Positions 1 to 9,069 are shown, counted from the first letter of the stretch. The stretch is 64,000 nt of DNA from Gemmatimonadota bacterium (GCA_007121455.1 SKKN01000023.1:1-64000); one strand, 5' to 3'. Notes: generated by a model not told the origin, from the sequence alone. Translations and numbers: made by a program.

Positions 1-39
1 CCGGCACATGTCCGGGATCCCGCAAGTGCGTGAGCTCCA

Positions 40-68
40 GATCCGTCCATGGCTCTTTGGGACGGATC
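40..68. terminator. Inverted repeat, possible terminator of an upstream gene
   Basis: A perfect nine-base stem GATCCGTCC / GGACGGATC (40-48 and 60-68) encloses an 11-base loop. No T-tract follows on either strand, so it is only a candidate terminator, probably for a gene outside the left edge. The rest of 1-268 shows no convincing gene; an AT-rich spot near 183-191 could be a -10 region for the lipoprotein. Confidence 0.35.
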
Positions 69-268
69 GCTCAGCCGCGGGGCCACGGGCGGAGGCGCGG
101 CACGTGGGCAGCGGGAGGTGGGCCACTCGGGTCACGCGGATGTTGCCGTGCGCGTTTTGCTGGCGATCTCCTGGCGAATCGCTAATTATAGAGCAAGCTC
201 CGGGACGCGTGTGCGAGTTGGAGCGGAATCCGGCCCGGCGGATGCTGCTTCCTGTACGAGAGGGGGCG

Positions 269-928
269 ATGATGCGCCGGTTGGGATCATTCGGGGTCGC
301 GCTCATGGCGAGCGCGTTGATGGCTGGATGTGATCAGAGTGCAGATGAAGCTTCGGCGTCGGCGGATTCGAGCGTGGATGCATCCGCCGACCTGGAGGCG
401 GAGCTCACGGCTGCCCGCGCGGCGGCCGAACGCTTTCAGGATGTGGAAGTAGCGTTGGCGGAGGGCTACATCCAGGACCCGATGGGGATGTGCGAAACGG
501 CAGAGATGATGGGCCGTCCGGCATCCGATGGTGCGATGGGCATCCACTACTTCCGACCGGATCTCCTCCAGATCACGGCCGTGGAACCTCGCGTCAACGG
601 CATGGGGACCCACACGGACTTCTCCCAGCCCGGGGTGCTCCTGTATGAACCTCAGGAAGATGGTTCCATGGAGCTCGTGGGAGTGGAGAACGTCGTGTTT
701 CGCGACGCGTGGCATGAAGCCGGCCATACCGAGCCGCCGTCGTTCGCGGGAGTTCCCTTTGACTACATGGAGAACGATCCGGCGACGGAGCTCGATGAGG
801 CTCATATGTTCGAGCCGCACTACGACCTCCACGTGTGGCTTTTCCGCGACAACCCGAACGGAATGTTCGCACAGTTCAACCCATCGGTGACGTGTGAGCA
901 CCACGCAGGTGAGGAGCACGCGCATTAG
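269..928 (+). CDS. Conserved hypothetical lipoprotein
   Basis: About 219 residues. The open frame extends to base 8, but the start is placed at the ATG pair 269/272 because AGAGGGGG lies just upstream and the product then begins with a clean lipoprotein signal: two arginines, a hydrophobic stretch and the lipobox LMAGC, followed by a Ser/Asp/Ala-rich linker. The mature part is rich in His, Asp and Glu, with conserved-looking blocks such as MGIHYFRP, PGVLLYEP and HYDLHVWLFRDNPNGMF, and it ends in a His-rich tail. I recognise it as a widespread family of uncharacterised secreted proteins but know of no function; the histidines hint at metal binding (inference). It stands alone, upstream of the polysaccharide locus. 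Confidence 0.8.
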   Translation: MMRRLGSFGVALMASALMAGCDQSADEASASADSSVDASADLEAELTAARAAAERFQDVEVALAEGYIQDPMGMCETAEMMGRPASDGAMGIHYFRPDLLQITAVEPRVNGMGTHTDFSQPGVLLYEPQEDGSMELVGVENVVFRDAWHEAGHTEPPSFAGVPFDYMENDPATELDEAHMFEPHYDLHVWLFRDNPNGMFAQFNPSVTCEHHAGEEHAH

Positions 929-960
929 GTTGCCGGCGTAGGGAGCGGAGGGTGACGGCC

Positions 961-990
961 TTGTACCCAAAGGATCGGGGTGTCTATTCT
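961..990 (+). promoter_or_regulatory. Candidate sigma-70 promoter for the GT2 gene
   Basis: TTGTAC (961-966), an 18-base spacer and TATTCT (985-990) resemble a housekeeping promoter. Transcription would begin near 997, downstream of the GTG at 980, which favours the TTG start at 1049 for the next gene. Confidence 0.4.
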
Positions 991-1048
991 TGGGAGGGTA
1001 GCCCCCCGCTCCCCCACGCCCGCAAACCAGGTCGGAATCGAGGAGAAC

Positions 1049-1936
1049 TTGGCCTCCAGGCGTTCCCCCCCCACCCCCCTGGTCACAGCGGTGGTTCTCA
1101 ACTGGTGTGACGCGGCTGCGACGACGGCATGCGTCACGTCCCTTCAGGAGTCCGACTATCCCCGGCTTTCGATCCTCATCGTGGACAACGGGTCCCCCGA
1201 TGGATCAGGGGAGGAGCTCCATGCGCGGTTTCCGGATGTAGGCTTCCTTCAAACCGGTGAGAACCTCGGATATACCGGAGGGAACAACCGCGGGATCTGG
1301 AAGGCTTTGGACGAGGGATCGGACTATGTGCTGGTCCTGAACCACGACACGCTCGTCGAACCGGATGTGGTGAGCACGCTCGTCGAAAGCGGGGAGGCTT
1401 CACCCGGCGCGGCTGCCATCGCCCCTACGGTGGTGCGAATGGATGACCCCGACCAGATCTGGTACGGCGGAGGCGCGTTCGACCCGACGCGGGGCCTTGG
1501 CATACACTGGAACGGAAACGGCAAGCTGCCCGGATCCAGCGAGCCGCAGGAAGTGACCTTCTTTTCCGGGTGCAGCGTCCTTCTGCGTGCACAGGCGCTG
1601 CGGGAGGTCGGGGCGTTTGCAGAAGGATACTTTCTCTACATCGAGGACGCGGAGCTCTCGATCCGTCTCGTTCAGGCCGGGTGGACGATCCTGCACGACC
1701 CCCGCGCCCACGTCCGTCACCGCGCCCCACCGCGCGGGGAGGAGCCGAGACCCGAGCAGATCCGCTACCGTGACCGGAACCGGCGCAGGCTCGTTCGGGA
1801 GCACCTGGGTCTGGGTCAGCGGGTACGGTTCAGCGCGTGGTTCTATCCTACGCGAGTGATCCACCTCATCCGGTACCTCGGCCGCGGCGACATCCCCCGA
1901 GCAGAAGCGATCTTGAAAGGGTTGATGGAACGGTAG
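1049..1936 (+). CDS. GT2 family glycosyltransferase (rhamnosyltransferase-like)
   Basis: About 295 residues with a GT-A fold. The N-terminal nucleotide-binding strand reads VTAVVLNW, followed by LIVDNGS and LNHDT, where the Asp of the metal-binding motif sits, then an acceptor block with FFSGCSVLLRAQ and EDAELSIRLVQAG. This pattern is typical of WbbL-like transferases that add sugars to lipid-linked O-antigen or capsule units at the cytoplasmic face. The start is TTG 1049, preceded by AGGAG; GTG 980 (preceded by AAAGGA) is the alternative and adds 23 residues, but a promoter-like element overlaps it. Sugar specificity cannot be read from sequence. It converges on the minus-strand export gene 36 bases further on. 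Confidence 0.85.
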   Translation: MASRRSPPTPLVTAVVLNWCDAAATTACVTSLQESDYPRLSILIVDNGSPDGSGEELHARFPDVGFLQTGENLGYTGGNNRGIWKALDEGSDYVLVLNHDTLVEPDVVSTLVESGEASPGAAAIAPTVVRMDDPDQIWYGGGAFDPTRGLGIHWNGNGKLPGSSEPQEVTFFSGCSVLLRAQALREVGAFAEGYFLYIEDAELSIRLVQAGWTILHDPRAHVRHRAPPRGEEPRPEQIRYRDRNRRRLVREHLGLGQRVRFSAWFYPTRVIHLIRYLGRGDIPRAEAILKGLMER

Positions 1937-1972
1937 CAGGTGGCCAGGGCAGAGGTGCTACAAGGGCCGTTC

Positions 1973-2626
1973 CTATCGGAGGACCTGGATCAGGATCCCG
2001 GCGATCCCGATCGTAGCGCTGACCAGAAATGGGCTGTTCCGGTCGATCCAGCGTCGGCGATCGACGAAGATCTGGTCTCCCGAGCGGATATCGACGGACA
2101 GGAGGTCCGTCTGGGGGGTGACTTCCGTCAGAACCACCTCCCCCTGTCGCATGATCTGGATCCGCCCCAGATCCCCCTCGCGGTTCGCTCCCCCCGCCAT
2201 GGCGACGACGCCTGCGAGACTCACGGTGGGGTCCACGGCGAGGAGCCCGGGCTCGTTCACTTCTCCGAGCACGTAGACGCGCCGGAGCGGCGTAATCGTG
2301 ATGGAAGGGTTCCGGAGCTCGACTTCGTATTCGGCGATCAGCCGATCCCGGAGGTCACGCACGGGAATCCCGCTGACCGTCACCCGGCCGAGGAGAGGGA
2401 GCGTTACGACCCCCATTTCGTTCACGATGAACTTCCCGCTCATTGCCTCCTCTCTCCAGATCTCCACCTCGAGGGCGTCCCCGGGGAGGAGTGTGAAGCC
2501 TCCGGGATCTGACTCGGCGGAAAGCTGAGCGGCCGCGTCCTGCGCGACGAAGGGGCTACAGGGGATCGTGCCGTGGCCCCCCACGAGCAGGAGAATGAGG
2601 GCCGAGAAGAGTGTGCGCTGCATCAT
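1973..2626 (-). CDS. Polysaccharide export protein, minimal Wza-like (SLBB)
   Basis: 217 residues. A Sec signal peptide (about residues 1-33, ending in DAAAQ) precedes a Poly_export domain (LLPGDALEVEIWREE, about 45-120) and one SLBB domain (RVYVLGEVNEPGLLAVD, about 125-190). It ends in a hydrophobic segment (FLVSATIGIAGILIQVL) instead of the amphipathic helix expected for the Wza outer-membrane pore, so it may anchor in a membrane by its C-terminus. No lipobox is evident. AGAGG lies six bases before the start. It is divergent from the ligase-like gene and resembles the exporter encoded at 29925-30560. The likely role is passage of polymer through the periplasm or outer membrane. Confidence 0.88.
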   Translation of the reverse strand: MMQRTLFSALILLLVGGHGTIPCSPFVAQDAAAQLSAESDPGGFTLLPGDALEVEIWREEAMSGKFIVNEMGVVTLPLLGRVTVSGIPVRDLRDRLIAEYEVELRNPSITITPLRRVYVLGEVNEPGLLAVDPTVSLAGVVAMAGGANREGDLGRIQIMRQGEVVLTEVTPQTDLLSVDIRSGDQIFVDRRRWIDRNSPFLVSATIGIAGILIQVLR

Positions 2627-2781
2627 GGATCGCCTCTGTGACTCGGGGATGTCGGCCGGGGCGCTACTCCACGGCTCAGCGCGTTACAAGGTGTCAGCAG
2701 CCGCTCCCACGCATGCGATCCGACAACGATCAGCAGTCCGGTTTCGCACCCCGTCTCGTCGGTCCAGCGGGAGGCTGGTAT

Positions 2782-2793
2782 TGTTATGTATAC
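2782..2793 (+). promoter_or_regulatory. Candidate extended -10 element for the ligase-like gene
   Basis: TG-T-TATGTA followed by TAC forms an extended -10 motif in the 197-base divergent gap between the SLBB exporter and the ligase-like gene. No good -35 is visible. Transcription would start near 2797 and give a leader of about 27 bases to the TTG at 2824. For the opposite gene TTGTAA-N17-TAGCGC is a weaker candidate on the minus strand. Confidence 0.3.
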
Positions 2794-2823
2794 GGACCCT
2801 CTCCCCACGACTTCGTCCGCGCT

Positions 2824-4110
2824 TTGAGTGACCGGCTCCTGATCTTGTGGCTCGCTCTCCTGGGTGCGAGCCGTGTCGACCTTCTCGCAGGAGGGGGGGC
2901 CTTCGTCCTTACGCCCTTTCTGGTCCTGTCCCCTGTCCTGATCGGGGTGGAGCTCTGGAGGCTTGCCGGCGACGGGTCGTCCTTCCGCCTTCCTGACCGT
3001 GCCGCATCGTTCGTTCTCGCGATCCTGGCTCTCCTCTCCCTCCTTCTCGCTTCGACCTTCCTCAGCTACGATCTCGTCACGTCCTCCCAGCGCTTCGCCC
3101 TCCTCCTCGTCCAGGTCGCGTTCGTGCTGCTCGTGGGCCTCGCGTTGGCGAGCCGGCCGGACCCGGGCGCAATCCTCCTGAAGGGTTTCGTGGCCGGGCT
3201 TGGAGTCGCAGTCGCCTTCAGCGTGCTCCAGCTCGCCGTCTGGTTCCTGCCCACCCTCTGGCCGGTGGTCTTCCAGAGAGTGGTGGACCTCGAACCCGGT
3301 AGCTATGCCGGTATCGTGCCACGCCTTACCGGCGCTTCCCACGACGCGAACCTCGGCGCGATCCAACTGGTCGTCTATCTCGCGGTGATTCTCGTGCTGT
3401 CGGCGCCATCCCGGGTCCGAACGGTCCTCGTGTCCGTGGGCGCGGGCGCGGTCGTGCTGACCCTCTCCCGCTCGGGCGTGCTCGCGGGCCTGACGCTCTG
3501 GGTGGCGATGGTGCTCATGCGGCGCCGGGTCCGGCTGACGCCAGTGGGGGTCGGCACCGTGGGAGCGGCGACGGCCGTGATCCTCACGCTCCTCCTTCTT
3601 GCGCCGGGCACCCTGGATCCACTCGTCGCGCCCGTCGACGCGGTTGGCCAGCGCCTCACCGTCGGGGAGCGGTCCGCGAGTGAACACGCCGCTCTCCTCG
3701 CCCGGGGGTGGGAGGTCGGAACCGAGAGCGTGAAGCACGCGCTCCTGGGGGTCGGGTACGGGAACGCATACATCATGGTGCAGGACATATTCCCGGGGAA
3801 CGAGTATGGGAACTTCCATTCGCTTTTCGTGACGCTATTCGCCGAGGCGGGTGCGATCGCCGCACTGTCTGCAGTGGCGATCTTCGGGGTGGCTTTTTTC
3901 CGTGGAGGGTCATACGCTCCGCTCATCGCCGCTCTCTTCGTCTTCAACCTCTTCCAGCAGGCCCACACGGAGCCGGCCCTCTGGTTGAGCCTGATGCTCG
4001 CATGGATGGGGATCGGGGTGTGGGAGCAGGCACCGGACGCGTTCGGGGAGGTCGAACCGTTGCAGTTCCGGGAGGAAAGAGACCTCCGGTCATCGGGGGT
4101 CCGGTCGTGA
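2824..4110 (+). CDS. O-antigen ligase/polymerase family membrane protein (Wzy_C)
   Basis: About 428 residues with roughly ten to twelve hydrophobic segments. The periplasmic-loop signatures of the Wzy_C family are present: RLTGASHDANLGAIQL, LTLSRSGVLAGL, and near the C-terminus GNFHSLFVTLFAEAGAIA, with the conserved His-x-x-x-x-x-x-x-x-Glu-x-Gly pattern. Such proteins either polymerise repeat units (Wzy) or ligate finished glycan to an acceptor (WaaL-like); sequence alone does not decide. The start is TTG 2824 because the frame upstream is not hydrophobic and lies across a promoter-like element. The stop overlaps the next start (GTGA at 4107-4110), so translation of the lipoprotein is probably coupled. 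Confidence 0.8.
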   Translation: MSDRLLILWLALLGASRVDLLAGGGAFVLTPFLVLSPVLIGVELWRLAGDGSSFRLPDRAASFVLAILALLSLLLASTFLSYDLVTSSQRFALLLVQVAFVLLVGLALASRPDPGAILLKGFVAGLGVAVAFSVLQLAVWFLPTLWPVVFQRVVDLEPGSYAGIVPRLTGASHDANLGAIQLVVYLAVILVLSAPSRVRTVLVSVGAGAVVLTLSRSGVLAGLTLWVAMVLMRRRVRLTPVGVGTVGAATAVILTLLLLAPGTLDPLVAPVDAVGQRLTVGERSASEHAALLARGWEVGTESVKHALLGVGYGNAYIMVQDIFPGNEYGNFHSLFVTLFAEAGAIAALSAVAIFGVAFFRGGSYAPLIAALFVFNLFQQAHTEPALWLSLMLAWMGIGVWEQAPDAFGEVEPLQFREERDLRSSGVRS

Positions 4111-5027
4111 GGGCCCGGATGAGCTTCGCGGTGATCGGGGTCGTCTTCTCCCTGGCCCTTGCGGGGTGCTCCGATGTCTTTACGGAGCCCTTCGAGTACG
4201 GAACCGTGGAAGTCTCGGCAGAGAGGCGGACAGGGGATCCCGTTCCCGAGATGGACTTTCTCCTCTTTTCCGGCACCCGACACCTCGAATGGGGAGTGAC
4301 GGACGAAGAAGGGCTCATCGTCTTCCGGTTCGTTCCGCACGAGCCGGTCGGGGTCTTAGCTCATCCGGCCGACGTGTACATTCCGACCGATCCTGAAACC
4401 GGCTACGTCACGACCTTCCTCATGAGCGAAGGAGACGAGCGGCGGTTCACCTTCACCTTCTTCAAGGTCGGTCCCGGTTCGATCATGGCGACCGTAGAGG
4501 ATCCTGAGGAGGAGCCGATCGCAGATGTCCGACTGCAACTCTTCTCTCCGCAGGCACCGATCGAGGAGGGGCTCACCGATGGGGCCGGCGAACACACCTT
4601 CACCGACGTGCCGTTCGGAATCTACGGCGTGAGGGTGATCGGGGGGCCGGTCCAGCTGCCGCCGGGCGTCGGCGTCTTCCAGGACGGTCTGATCGCGGAA
4701 GCCGATCTGGTGGAGCGGGTGCATTTCGTGCTCGAACGTTGTCTGGGCGAAGTGCGGGCGTTGGCCTACGATGAAACCGGAGATCCGCTCGAGGACGTCC
4801 CTTTCACGATCTACCGGCCGGAGGTGATCGTGGATGAAGGGTCGTCCGGAGCCACCGGGGAGCACCTGTTCAGCGAGCTCCCATGTGGAGAGTATGGCGT
4901 ATCCGTGGGAGCGGTCCCCGGCTATGAGCTCATCGATCCCCCGGCAGGATTTCTCGACGGGCTCCTCGTGGAGCGGGGGTCCGAGCTGAGCGTAGAATTC
5001 ACCTTCTCGGAATGCTGCGAGGAGTGA
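4107..5027 (+). CDS. Lipoprotein with tandem carboxypeptidase-regulatory/SpaA-like domains
   Basis: 306 residues. A short Arg-containing N-region, a hydrophobic stretch and the lipobox LALAGC mark a lipoprotein. Three similar beta-sandwich units follow (about 30-120, 125-215, 220-305), each with a Gly-x-x-x-F turn (GLIVFRFVPHEPVGV, AGEHTFTDVPFGIYGV, TGEHLFSELPCGEYGV), the pattern of carboxypeptidase-regulatory-like or SpaA/Cna-B domains. It lacks enzyme motifs; a structural or binding role at the outer membrane is inferred. GTG 4107 overlaps the ligase-like stop; ATG 4119 is an alternative start. Its last 29 bases overlap, in convergent orientation, the 3' end of the Wzc-like gene. Confidence 0.8.
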   Translation: MRARMSFAVIGVVFSLALAGCSDVFTEPFEYGTVEVSAERRTGDPVPEMDFLLFSGTRHLEWGVTDEEGLIVFRFVPHEPVGVLAHPADVYIPTDPETGYVTTFLMSEGDERRFTFTFFKVGPGSIMATVEDPEEEPIADVRLQLFSPQAPIEEGLTDGAGEHTFTDVPFGIYGVRVIGGPVQLPPGVGVFQDGLIAEADLVERVHFVLERCLGEVRALAYDETGDPLEDVPFTIYRPEVIVDEGSSGATGEHLFSELPCGEYGVSVGAVPGYELIDPPAGFLDGLLVERGSELSVEFTFSECCEE

Positions 5028-7341
5028 ACCGGGAGCGGACGTCGTTCAGCACCACTCCGAGGAGGTTGCCCCCCGTCCGGCGGATCTGCTCGGCGGCCTC
5101 TGCGACAGCCTCTGTTGCCGTCTTCTCGCTCCGGGCGACGAGGAGCGCCCCGTCCGCGAGGGAGGTGAGAACCACTGCGTCGTGACCGATCGCGAGTGGA
5201 GACGTGTCGAGGATCACCACGTCGTAGGCTTCTCGGAGCCGTCCGAGGAAGGCACGGACCTTCTCCGATGTGAGAATCTCGAGCGGGTGGCCGGAGGCAG
5301 TTCCTGCGGGCAGGATGTGCAACGTTCCCGCGGAGTCACCCCCACCGGCCTCGTGGCGTGCCTCCTCGAGCGGTCCGCCGGAAACGGCAGCACGGACCCA
5401 GCCGGGGTGGGCGGGAACCCGGAAGATCGAGTGAAGGGTGCCGCTACGGAGGTCGCCGTCGAGAAGGACCACGCGGAGCCCCTGCTCGACTAGAGCCACA
5501 GCGAGGTTGGCAGCCACCGTGGACCGGCCGTCGTCCGGTTCGGGGCTCGCGACGACGATCGTACGGGGGGTGGCGTCCCTCGAGAGGAGGGTGAGGGCGA
5601 GGGCCCGGTATCCCTCGGACGCGGGCTGCCAGGGGTCGCTGCGGGTGACCGGGTTGGCGTCCTTGGTTCCGGCCCTTTTCCGGAAGGTTGGGATGATCCC
5701 CAATACCGGTCCTCCTGCCGCCTCCTGCGCATCCCGCTTCGAGCGGATGTTCCGGTTCGTACTCTCGGCCACGACCACGCCGAAGAGTCCGACCATCAAT
5801 CCGAGCACGATGCTCAGGACGAGGCTGATCTCCGGGCGGGGGAAGGCCGGGCGGTCCTCGATCACGCCGACGTCGACCGGCCGTGCGCGCGCATCGTCGA
5901 TCGCTTCCTGCACCTGGGCTTCGGTGAGCCGACCCTGGAGGAAGAGGTAGACCTCCGTGAGAAGCTTCTGCTCCCGCACCCGTCGCGCATACTCGAGCTC
6001 CACCTCGGGCATCGCCTCGAGCTCCGCGGAGAACCGCGAAAGCGAGGAGGAGGTCGACGCCAATTGGGTGTCGAGTCCCTCCAGGTAGTCCGTCGCGAGC
6101 GTGTGGATTTGCTCCTCGATCTCATGGACCCGCTCCTGAATCATCCGGACATCGACGTTCTGAGCCGTGCGCTGGACGAGGAGCTCGGAACGGCTGTTCT
6201 CCAGCTCCGTGAGCGCTTCCAGCAATCCCTGCACCGCACCGTTCTGGAGGAACGTCGGGAAGGTGGCGAGTTGACGGTACGGGGTTTCAGATCGGGGTGC
6301 AGCCTCACGGGTGCTGACATGCGTCAGGAACTCCGCAAGCGCCTCCCGTTCGACCTCGATGGCGTCGTGATGGACCTGGAGCTCGGCGATCCGCTTCACC
6401 TGCTGCGTCGCCTGTTCCTCGGGCGCGATGATCCGCTGCAACTCCTGGTATGCCTGGAGCCGGTCATCCGCCTCGGCGAGCTGAGCAGAGTAATGAGCGA
6501 CCTGCTCGGACAGGATCTCCACCTCACGGCGGGAGTCGCTCCTGTTCATCGTCTCGGAGTAATCCAGAAAGCTTCCGACGATCCTGTTCACCACCTCCTG
6601 GGCGAGATGCGGGTCCTGGTGCCGGTAGCTGACGGTGACGAGTCGGGAGCGTGTATCCTCTCGTCGGATGTCGAGATCTCGTCGGAGGCGCTGCACCATC
6701 CTCCGAAATGGGGCAACCTTGAACTGAACGACACGGGGGGGGGCCTCGGCGAGCTCCGGCTCCAGGAGGAAACGCATCTGCCCCACGGCGAATGGCTCTC
6801 CGATCGTCACCCGCTCCGGAAGCTCCACCTCTTCCCGGGTCCACCGCGAGGATACGTCGTACGTGCCGTCCGACTGGAGCCTCATCGTGTACGTTCCTCG
6901 AGGCGCATCGAGCCCGGCGTCCAGGACGTGGAGCACCGAGGTCCGGAACTCCCGCCACGGGCGGCTGAGGCTCACGTGGAGGGCGAGGGAGTCCGCAACG
7001 GCTTCGACGAGGAGGCGGCTTCCGAGCACACCGATCTCCGTCTCGACCTCCGTGTCTCCCAACCCCGGCAGATCGAGTCCCATCGGGATGGCGTCTTCGA
7101 GTCCGGCCATAAGGCCGCCACCACCCGTTGCCTGGGACGATCTCACCCGCACCGAAGCTTCGCTCTCCCAGACGGGGGGGAGGAGGAGGGTGACCAGCAT
7201 CACCACCGCGACCGCGCCTCCGGCAAGGCCGAAAAAGAGCTTCCAGCGCCGCCGCAGGGCCCGTTTCAGGTCCCGGAGGTTCAACTCCGAGCCACCGGAG
7301 CGGGTTGTTCGGCCTGGGGGGACATTCGATCGTCGATCCAT
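4999..7341 (-). CDS. Wzc-like polysaccharide co-polymerase with degenerate BY-kinase domain
   Basis: 780 residues. An N-terminal transmembrane helix (about 37-58) begins a Wzz domain, followed by a long coiled periplasmic region (about 220-480) and a second helix (about 505-530). The C-terminal domain (about 590-780) has the bacterial tyrosine-kinase fold: Walker A-like PDDGRSTVAANLA, Walker A' VVLLDGDLRS and Walker B VVILDTSPLA. The Walker A lysine is replaced by Arg606, and the C-terminus (RFTPRSIPRR) has no tyrosine cluster. ATP hydrolysis and autophosphorylation are therefore doubtful; it may act as a structural chain-length regulator or a partner of the canonical Wzc encoded at 30604-33054. 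It follows the Wzi-like gene by 21 bases in one minus-strand operon. Confidence 0.88.
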   Translation of the reverse strand: MDRRSNVPPGRTTRSGGSELNLRDLKRALRRRWKLFFGLAGGAVAVVMLVTLLLPPVWESEASVRVRSSQATGGGGLMAGLEDAIPMGLDLPGLGDTEVETEIGVLGSRLLVEAVADSLALHVSLSRPWREFRTSVLHVLDAGLDAPRGTYTMRLQSDGTYDVSSRWTREEVELPERVTIGEPFAVGQMRFLLEPELAEAPPRVVQFKVAPFRRMVQRLRRDLDIRREDTRSRLVTVSYRHQDPHLAQEVVNRIVGSFLDYSETMNRSDSRREVEILSEQVAHYSAQLAEADDRLQAYQELQRIIAPEEQATQQVKRIAELQVHHDAIEVEREALAEFLTHVSTREAAPRSETPYRQLATFPTFLQNGAVQGLLEALTELENSRSELLVQRTAQNVDVRMIQERVHEIEEQIHTLATDYLEGLDTQLASTSSSLSRFSAELEAMPEVELEYARRVREQKLLTEVYLFLQGRLTEAQVQEAIDDARARPVDVGVIEDRPAFPRPEISLVLSIVLGLMVGLFGVVVAESTNRNIRSKRDAQEAAGGPVLGIIPTFRKRAGTKDANPVTRSDPWQPASEGYRALALTLLSRDATPRTIVVASPEPDDGRSTVAANLAVALVEQGLRVVLLDGDLRSGTLHSIFRVPAHPGWVRAAVSGGPLEEARHEAGGGDSAGTLHILPAGTASGHPLEILTSEKVRAFLGRLREAYDVVILDTSPLAIGHDAVVLTSLADGALLVARSEKTATEAVAEAAEQIRRTGGNLLGVVLNDVRSRFTPRSIPRR

Positions 7342-7362
7342 AGGAGACCGCCTGGCGCCTGA

Positions 7363-9069
7363 TCAGGGAAGAGGCCTTCCACTGGCGAGAGTGACCTGAA
7401 CCGTATGATTTCGAATGTCCACCCCGCGATCCTCGGAATCGGACACGGGCTGGGCCTGAAAGAGGTAGTTGAGCCGGATCGAAGGTGCGTACTCCGCCGA
7501 GACCCGCAGCGGCCCTGCTTGGGCGGTCGCCCGCACCCCCATGAGGAGCGTGACGTCCGCACGTCGGAACTCGGGCAAGTACGTATAGAGCGCCTCGTTC
7601 TCCCACCGGATCCGGGCACCGTACACCCCCGCGCTCCAGCGTCGCCCGAGGACATCGGCGGCGAGCCACTGGCTCGAGCCGCTCGGGCCGATTGCGGCGC
7701 CGATCGTCCGCCCGCGGTGCGTATACCCCTGCGGGACGGCGCGGCTCGCGTACCACTCTCCGGGGGGCCGGATCCGGTAGCTCGTGCTTGGCTCCAGGTT
7801 CGTGATCTCGGTCTGGAAGCGGAAGTGGGTCGAACCAGGAGCCGACCGTGCATATTGCATGCCTACCGTGTAGCCACGGGAGTGATCGGGGAGCTCCAGC
7901 AGGTCGCGTAGGCTCTTCGGCTGCTCGTAGCGTCCCCATTCCCCGAAGGCCTCGAATCCAGCGCCCGGAAACACCCACCTTGCGAAGAGGGTGAAGAGCT
8001 GATCCCGGTCCGGTGCGAGAAGCGTATCGCCTGGAGCCGTGCTCGGTCGTCCCGCACTACGGAATACGTCGAGCGCGCTGCCCAGGGGGAGTCGACCGGA
8101 AGGCGCGTACACCGCGCGCGCGACCCCGATGGTGAGGTTCGGCTCGAATGCCGGAGCCAGGGTCAGGGCCAGGGCGCTCAACGATCGGTGGTCGTTCTCC
8201 GGGTCGAAGTCGAAGTAGTCCGACTCGACGAGCCGGCCCAGCAACCACCGCGCCTCCACGTTCCCGGCTCGAGTTTCGAGGGGTCGTTCCGTGCGCAGGA
8301 AGAGGTGAGGGATCCCGGGAGCCTGGGCGCTCATCAGGAGTCCGTTGCGGATGCCCGGGCCCCACCAGAGGTTCTCCGTAGCGGCGCCGAACGCCACCCG
8401 GCCGGTCCGCACCGTGAAGCTGCTCTGTCCGAGCTCGAGGAAGGTCCTCGGCTCCGTTCCAAAGCGGAGTGGGAGGTCCATCGACGCCGGCGGGTAGTGG
8501 AAGAGCGATGCCAGAACATGCCGGTCCCGCGGCAGCCCCGCCTCCGGAAAGGACGCTGTCTGGAACGCCCGGTTCTCTTCACGCACCACGTGCGGCGCCA
8601 GGATGAGCGCCGCGTTTCGGAAGCGGAAGCGAACACCCGCGGTGAGCTGGGTCGAAAGCCCGCGGCCCGCCCAGAGGGACCCCTGATTCATCGAATGGGG
8701 CAGGTCGGAGTTCCAGACCGTACGGAGCTCGGGGCTGAGGAGAGACCAGAAGACCGCGTTCTCCGCCGGGACATCCCAGAACGGCTCGTACCCGAGCGAT
8801 ACCGACAGGGTGGAAGGAGAGCGGAGAAGGAAACCCCTCGTGGAGGATCCTCGTGTCAGGTGGGCCAGGCGGAGGCGGTCCTCGTCCTCTCGCCCGAGGA
8901 TAGGAAGGGGAAGGAACGGCACGTCGGGAAGGTCGGAATGGAGAGCCTGGAGGGTCGGGATGGAGTCACCAGCCGGACCGAATGCACCCGCGTCCGGCAC
9001 GGGAACTCCGACGGGCGAAGCCGCCCCGACCGCGACAGAGCAGATGAGTGGAAGCAACCCGAAGAGCAT
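7363..9069 (-). CDS. Capsule assembly Wzi-family outer-membrane protein (first copy)
   Basis: 568 residues with an N-terminal hydrophobic signal sequence (about 1-17). The rest is rich in alternating beta strands. Family-like blocks include FWSLLSPELRTVWNSDLPHSMNQGS, split across strands, WAGRGLSTQLTAG, MDLPLRFG and NLWWGPGIRNGLLMS; the last resembles the Wzi constriction and substrate-binding segment. Wzi proteins are beta-barrels that help anchor capsule at the cell surface. It is the first gene of a minus-strand pair with the Wzc-like gene. Paralogues lie at 10105-11775 and 37000-38532. The ribosome-binding site is weak, and an in-frame stop lies just upstream of ATG 9069, so the start is well fixed. 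Confidence 0.83.
   Translation of the reverse strand: MLFGLLPLICSVAVGAASPVGVPVPDAGAFGPAGDSIPTLQALHSDLPDVPFLPLPILGREDEDRLRLAHLTRGSSTRGFLLRSPSTLSVSLGYEPFWDVPAENAVFWSLLSPELRTVWNSDLPHSMNQGSLWAGRGLSTQLTAGVRFRFRNAALILAPHVVREENRAFQTASFPEAGLPRDRHVLASLFHYPPASMDLPLRFGTEPRTFLELGQSSFTVRTGRVAFGAATENLWWGPGIRNGLLMSAQAPGIPHLFLRTERPLETRAGNVEARWLLGRLVESDYFDFDPENDHRSLSALALTLAPAFEPNLTIGVARAVYAPSGRLPLGSALDVFRSAGRPSTAPGDTLLAPDRDQLFTLFARWVFPGAGFEAFGEWGRYEQPKSLRDLLELPDHSRGYTVGMQYARSAPGSTHFRFQTEITNLEPSTSYRIRPPGEWYASRAVPQGYTHRGRTIGAAIGPSGSSQWLAADVLGRRWSAGVYGARIRWENEALYTYLPEFRRADVTLLMGVRATAQAGPLRVSAEYAPSIRLNYLFQAQPVSDSEDRGVDIRNHTVQVTLASGRPLP

Noticed and set aside
8-268. N-terminal extension of the first lipoprotein gene
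   Set aside because: The added residues are not secretion-signal-like and would bury the lipoprotein signal; a ribosome-binding site precedes ATG 269.
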